Source: Victivallales bacterium
Lineage (GTDB): Bacteria > Verrucomicrobiota > Lentisphaeria > Victivallales > Victivallaceae
Assembly: GCA_030634125.1 (NCBI GenBank)
Contig: DAOWBJ010000055.1
Span: 1 to 8,643, forward strand
Reading direction: 5' to 3'
DNA: 8,643 nucleotides
A model generated the notes under the pieces. It was not told where the DNA came from. It saw nothing but the letters and a program-made list of their open reading frames with translations, and searched no databases. Of the stretch, positions 6,402-8,643 are shown piece by piece; position 1 is the first letter of the stretch; the number at the start of each line of letters is the position of its first letter. The translations under genes and the position numbers were made by a program.

Positions 6402-7688
6402 TTGGATTTTTTAAAGAGACATTATGAAAAATTGATTTTAGCATTTTTTCTGCTTGTATTTGTATTTTTGCTTATTTACCTGATTGATTTAAGTAAATCT
6501 ACTCATACAATTACAAAGCAGGATTTAAAAATACCTACCAGAGAGCCTAATTACAGAAAAAATGATTTTTCGCACAAAAAATATCAGACAAGCTACATTT
6601 TTACCAAAGATTGTACATGGAATAAGTCAATAGCGCGCAGTGACAAGGATAAAATATATACAGATTTATTGATACCGTTCAAATGTGCCCGTTGTCCTTT
6701 CGGCAATAAAGTAATTCCCCGTTATTATTTTTTCGGACCGATAGATCATCCAAGAAATTGCCCGTTATGCGACAAACCTTTGCCTAGACCTCCGGCGGAT
6801 GATATTAAAATAAATATAGACGAAATGGATCGGGATAACGATGGTATTCCTAATGTTGACGAGATTAGATTAGGGCTTGATCCTGATAATCCTGATGATG
6901 CACTGTATGATCCGGATAACGATGGTTTTCCGAATATATATGAGTTGCAGAAAAAGAAAAAGATCAATAATTCAGCTTCACATCCACCTTTTTATGAGCG
7001 TTTGCATTTAATTGAGTTTAGAGAAACAAAACTGCCCTTTAAACTTATGCTTGTTAATACAAATGGCGGCAAAAAAGACCCGGCAGACTGGGTTATCCAG
7101 ATAAATGAAATGATCAGGGGTAAAAGTAAAACTAAATTCAAGTACCTTGACGACCGTATGACTTTGGATAAAACTTCTTATACAATTACTAAAATTGATG
7201 CCAAGCATGAAGAAAAACGGCGTGGCGGGACTATTGTCAAGGAGGATAAATCAAAAATTTATCTAAAATCCAGAGATGGTAAATATACCATCACAATGCA
7301 AGTTGGTAAAGATGTATATTCACCTAAACCTAAAGCGATTATTGAAGATTTAGCTACTGGTAAAAAGTATCATGTCGGCGCAAAAGACACTATCACAATG
7401 TTTCGCAAAACTAAACCGGGTTTCTACAAAAGCGGTAAGCCTCGCAGGCGTAAAACGATAAAATATAAGGTCTTTAAGGTTGACAGACAGAAAAAACAGG
7501 TTATAATTGAAGATAAAAAGCTTAAAAAATATACTATTACGGCAAAGGTTCTTATGCCCAGGATAAAGCAGAAAGATGAAGGAAGAACGGGGGGAAATCC
7601 AAACGCGAATATTGGCGCGCCTCCCGGATTTATGGATGCGCCTCCCGGAGGAACCCCAAGGAATGGAAGAAAAACACGTAGGAGATAA
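6402..7688 (+). CDS. Amuc_1099-type single-pass protein with zinc ribbon, calcium loops and tandem beta domain
   Basis: A 428-residue membrane-anchored protein starting with TTG behind a strong GGAGG. A transmembrane helix spans about residues 10-30 and the rest should face the periplasm. Next comes a four-cysteine knuckle, CARC (95-98) and CPLC (120-123), spaced like a zinc ribbon. Two aspartate loops of thrombospondin type-3 or dockerin style follow: DRDNDGIPNVDE (143-154) and DPDNDGFPNIYE (170-181). Residues 255-302 and 352-385 look like a repeated beta-rich unit (SYTITKIDAKHE...GKYTITM and IKYKVFKVDRQK...KKYTITA). The C-terminus is basic and Gly/Pro-rich (PPG twice, ending RRR). Position between a PilO-like gene and the secretin suggests it bridges the inner-membrane platform and the channel, as PilP or GspC do. 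That role, and the Amuc_1099 name, are inferred from order and topology. Confidence 0.7.
   Translation: MDFLKRHYEKLILAFFLLVFVFLLIYLIDLSKSTHTITKQDLKIPTREPNYRKNDFSHKKYQTSYIFTKDCTWNKSIARSDKDKIYTDLLIPFKCARCPFGNKVIPRYYFFGPIDHPRNCPLCDKPLPRPPADDIKINIDEMDRDNDGIPNVDEIRLGLDPDNPDDALYDPDNDGFPNIYELQKKKKINNSASHPPFYERLHLIEFRETKLPFKLMLVNTNGGKKDPADWVIQINEMIRGKSKTKFKYLDDRMTLDKTSYTITKIDAKHEEKRRGGTIVKEDKSKIYLKSRDGKYTITMQVGKDVYSPKPKAIIEDLATGKKYHVGAKDTITMFRKTKPGFYKSGKPRRRKTIKYKVFKVDRQKKQVIIEDKKLKKYTITAKVLMPRIKQKDEGRTGGNPNANIGAPPGFMDAPPGGTPRNGRKTRRR
7617..7649 (+). repeat. 12-bp direct repeat encoding Ala-Pro-Pro-Gly
   Basis: GCGCCTCCCGGA occurs at 7617-7628 and 7638-7649, 21 bp apart and thus in the same reading frame. 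It encodes APPG twice near the C-terminus of the preceding gene product. It is more GC-rich than its surroundings and is probably a small in-frame duplication in a disordered tail. Confidence 0.6.
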
Positions 7689-7692
7689 CATT

Positions 7693-7719
7693 ATGAAAAC
7701 ACAACAGGTGCAAATATGA
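7693..7719 (+). CDS. Possible leader micro-ORF before the secretin gene
   Basis: An 8-codon ORF (MKTQQVQI, then TGA) starts 4 nt after the previous stop codon. It has AGGAG (7680-7684) at an 8-nt spacing, a better ribosome site than that of the secretin itself. Its stop overlaps the secretin start in an ATGA (7716-7719), the classic arrangement for translational coupling. It may be a leader peptide that tunes secretin synthesis, or a chance ATG. No homology can be judged at this length. Confidence 0.3.
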   Translation: MKTQQVQI

Positions 7720-8643
7720 GCATATTCTTTAAAAAGGTTACAAATCTTTTTTTGCCGGCAATATTATGCTGCGGAGTGATGTTTTGTCCGAAAGTTTTTG
7801 CTGTAAAAACTGATATTAAAAAGTTAGTGCTGAATACCAAAGGACAGCGGGAGCTTCAATTTGTTAATGTCCGAGACTTGATTAAACAGGCTCGTGAAGC
7901 TGCTTACAAAGGGCAGTATTCTGACGCAAGTGATTTTTATCAGAAAGCCGACAGTTCATTAAAAAAAATGAGCGGTGAGCTTGCTGAATTCAAAAAACGT
8001 TCATTGAGCAAAGAAATTAAAAGCTTCAAAAGTAACTGGGCTTTGTTTTTAATGAAAAAAGCCAGACGTGCCAGATTGCAGAACAAACTTGAAGACGCGA
8101 TTAATTTTGCGGCTGAAGCCACTTTGATTGATAGTAATAAAAATGCGGAAGTAAGCAGTTTTATTGAATCCTGTAAAAAAGAAAGAAAAGGTCTGGAATA
8201 CAGGAAAAAAGTAAAATTAGCCGGATTTGACAAAAAAGTACTTACAACTAAAAAAGAAATAGCAGCCTTATATCGTGAAGCTCAAGTTTTTTACAAGAAC
8301 AGAAAATACGCAAAAGTGAGAAAACTTCTTGAAACTATTTTCCTGCTGGATCCTTATCATAAAAAATCTATCAGGCTTCTGGGGCAGACATATGATAAGA
8401 TGTATTTTTACGGCGAAAAACGCCGGGTGGCTGATGTTCAGGGTATGCTCGCTTATAATACCTGGAAATGGATTGATCCGGTATTGCCGTCGCATCTTGA
8501 AACTATGACTACAACTACAATGACTGTTCAGCGTAACGCGGCGTCTTCAACTTATGAAAAGCTTGAGAATATTATTTTTCCTAACATAGAATTTGACGAT
8601 GCCGATATTTTTTCGGTTATTCGTTTTCTTAACCGGCTTAGCA
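7716..8643 (+). CDS. Outer-membrane secretin of the Amuc_1098 / PilQ-GspD type (5' part only)
   Basis: An open frame runs from ATG 7716 to the window edge (309 complete codons, no stop). Residues 1-29 are a signal peptide: basic FFKK, hydrophobic core 10-23, likely cleavage after VFA (Ala29). Residues about 50-235 are helical and TPR-like, with repeat-style helices (LIKQAREAAYKGQYSDASDFY 55-75, ALYREAQVFYKNRKYAKVRKLL 184-205). At 286-309, IIFPNIEFDDADIFSVIRFLNRLS has the form of the first beta-alpha element of an STN/N0-like periplasmic domain. The pore-forming secretin domain would lie beyond the edge and is not seen. The start is supported by AGGTG (7706-7710) at 5 nt and by the signal peptide beginning exactly there. 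It is the expected last partner of the upstream operon, forming the outer-membrane channel. Confidence 0.8.
   Translation, partial: MSIFFKKVTNLFLPAILCCGVMFCPKVFAVKTDIKKLVLNTKGQRELQFVNVRDLIKQAREAAYKGQYSDASDFYQKADSSLKKMSGELAEFKKRSLSKEIKSFKSNWALFLMKKARRARLQNKLEDAINFAAEATLIDSNKNAEVSSFIESCKKERKGLEYRKKVKLAGFDKKVLTTKKEIAALYREAQVFYKNRKYAKVRKLLETIFLLDPYHKKSIRLLGQTYDKMYFYGEKRRVADVQGMLAYNTWKWIDPVLPSHLETMTTTTMTVQRNAASSTYEKLENIIFPNIEFDDADIFSVIRFLNRLS

Noticed and set aside
7239..7245. Strong Shine-Dalgarno AAGGAGG inside the Amuc_1099-type gene
   Set aside because: No ATG, GTG or TTG follows at a usable distance, so no internal start is supported.
7350..7691. Minus-strand open frame of 113 codons opposite the end of the Amuc_1099-type gene
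   Set aside because: It overlaps a well-supported gene throughout and has no promoter, ribosome site or recognisable motif.
7686..7716. Amuc_1099-type gene and secretin as one fused protein by stop-codon read-through
   Set aside because: Both share a frame and only one TAA separates them, but nine stop-free codons are likely by chance, and the secretin begins with a proper ribosome site and signal peptide.

Overview
The window looks like bacterial chromosome from the PVC superphylum, most likely a Lentisphaerota- or Kiritimatiellota-type relative of Akkermansia. The main reason is a same-strand run of five genes at positions 2555-8643. By predicted topology, motifs and order they match the Amuc_1102-1101-1100-1099-1098 'pilus-like' genes of Akkermansia muciniphila, read in that direction. 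The DNA is fairly AT-rich, with tight intergenic gaps and frequent GTG/TTG starts. The taxonomic call is inference; there is no rRNA or tRNA here to anchor it.

Layout. Positions 1-232 carry no gene. They hold three short GC-rich hairpins, a perfect 10-bp tandem repeat (TTTTATCCTG x2) and a probable terminator for the leftward gene. Positions 233-1003 (minus) encode a complete short-chain dehydrogenase/reductase. A divergent promoter region follows (1004-1164), in which the two -10 boxes overlap in one 8-bp palindrome. Then come tpiA (triosephosphate isomerase, 1165-1923), a long hairpin, an extended -10 promoter, and secG (2099-2500), the common tpiA-secG neighbourhood.

Positions 2555-8643 are a compact envelope-complex operon: a secreted Amuc_1102-type protein (GTG start); a PilM-like actin-fold protein fused to a transmembrane helix and PilN-like periplasmic domain; a PilO/Amuc_1100-like single-pass protein; an Amuc_1099-like single-pass protein with an extracytoplasmic zinc ribbon, two thrombospondin-type-3-like calcium loops and a tandem beta-rich domain (TTG start); and the first 309 residues of a secretin of the Amuc_1098 type, with signal peptide, TPR-like helices and the start of the periplasmic N domains. 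The secretin runs off the right edge.

How the genes may work together: the PilM/N fusion and the PilO-like protein would form the inner-membrane assembly platform. The Amuc_1099-like protein is a candidate bridge across the periplasm, doing the job of PilP or GspC. The secretin would be the outer-membrane channel. SecG serves the Sec translocon, which exports the signal-peptide proteins. No pilin, extension or retraction ATPase, PilC or prepilin peptidase is visible, so the window alone does not show whether this is a pilus, a type II-like secretion system or another machine.
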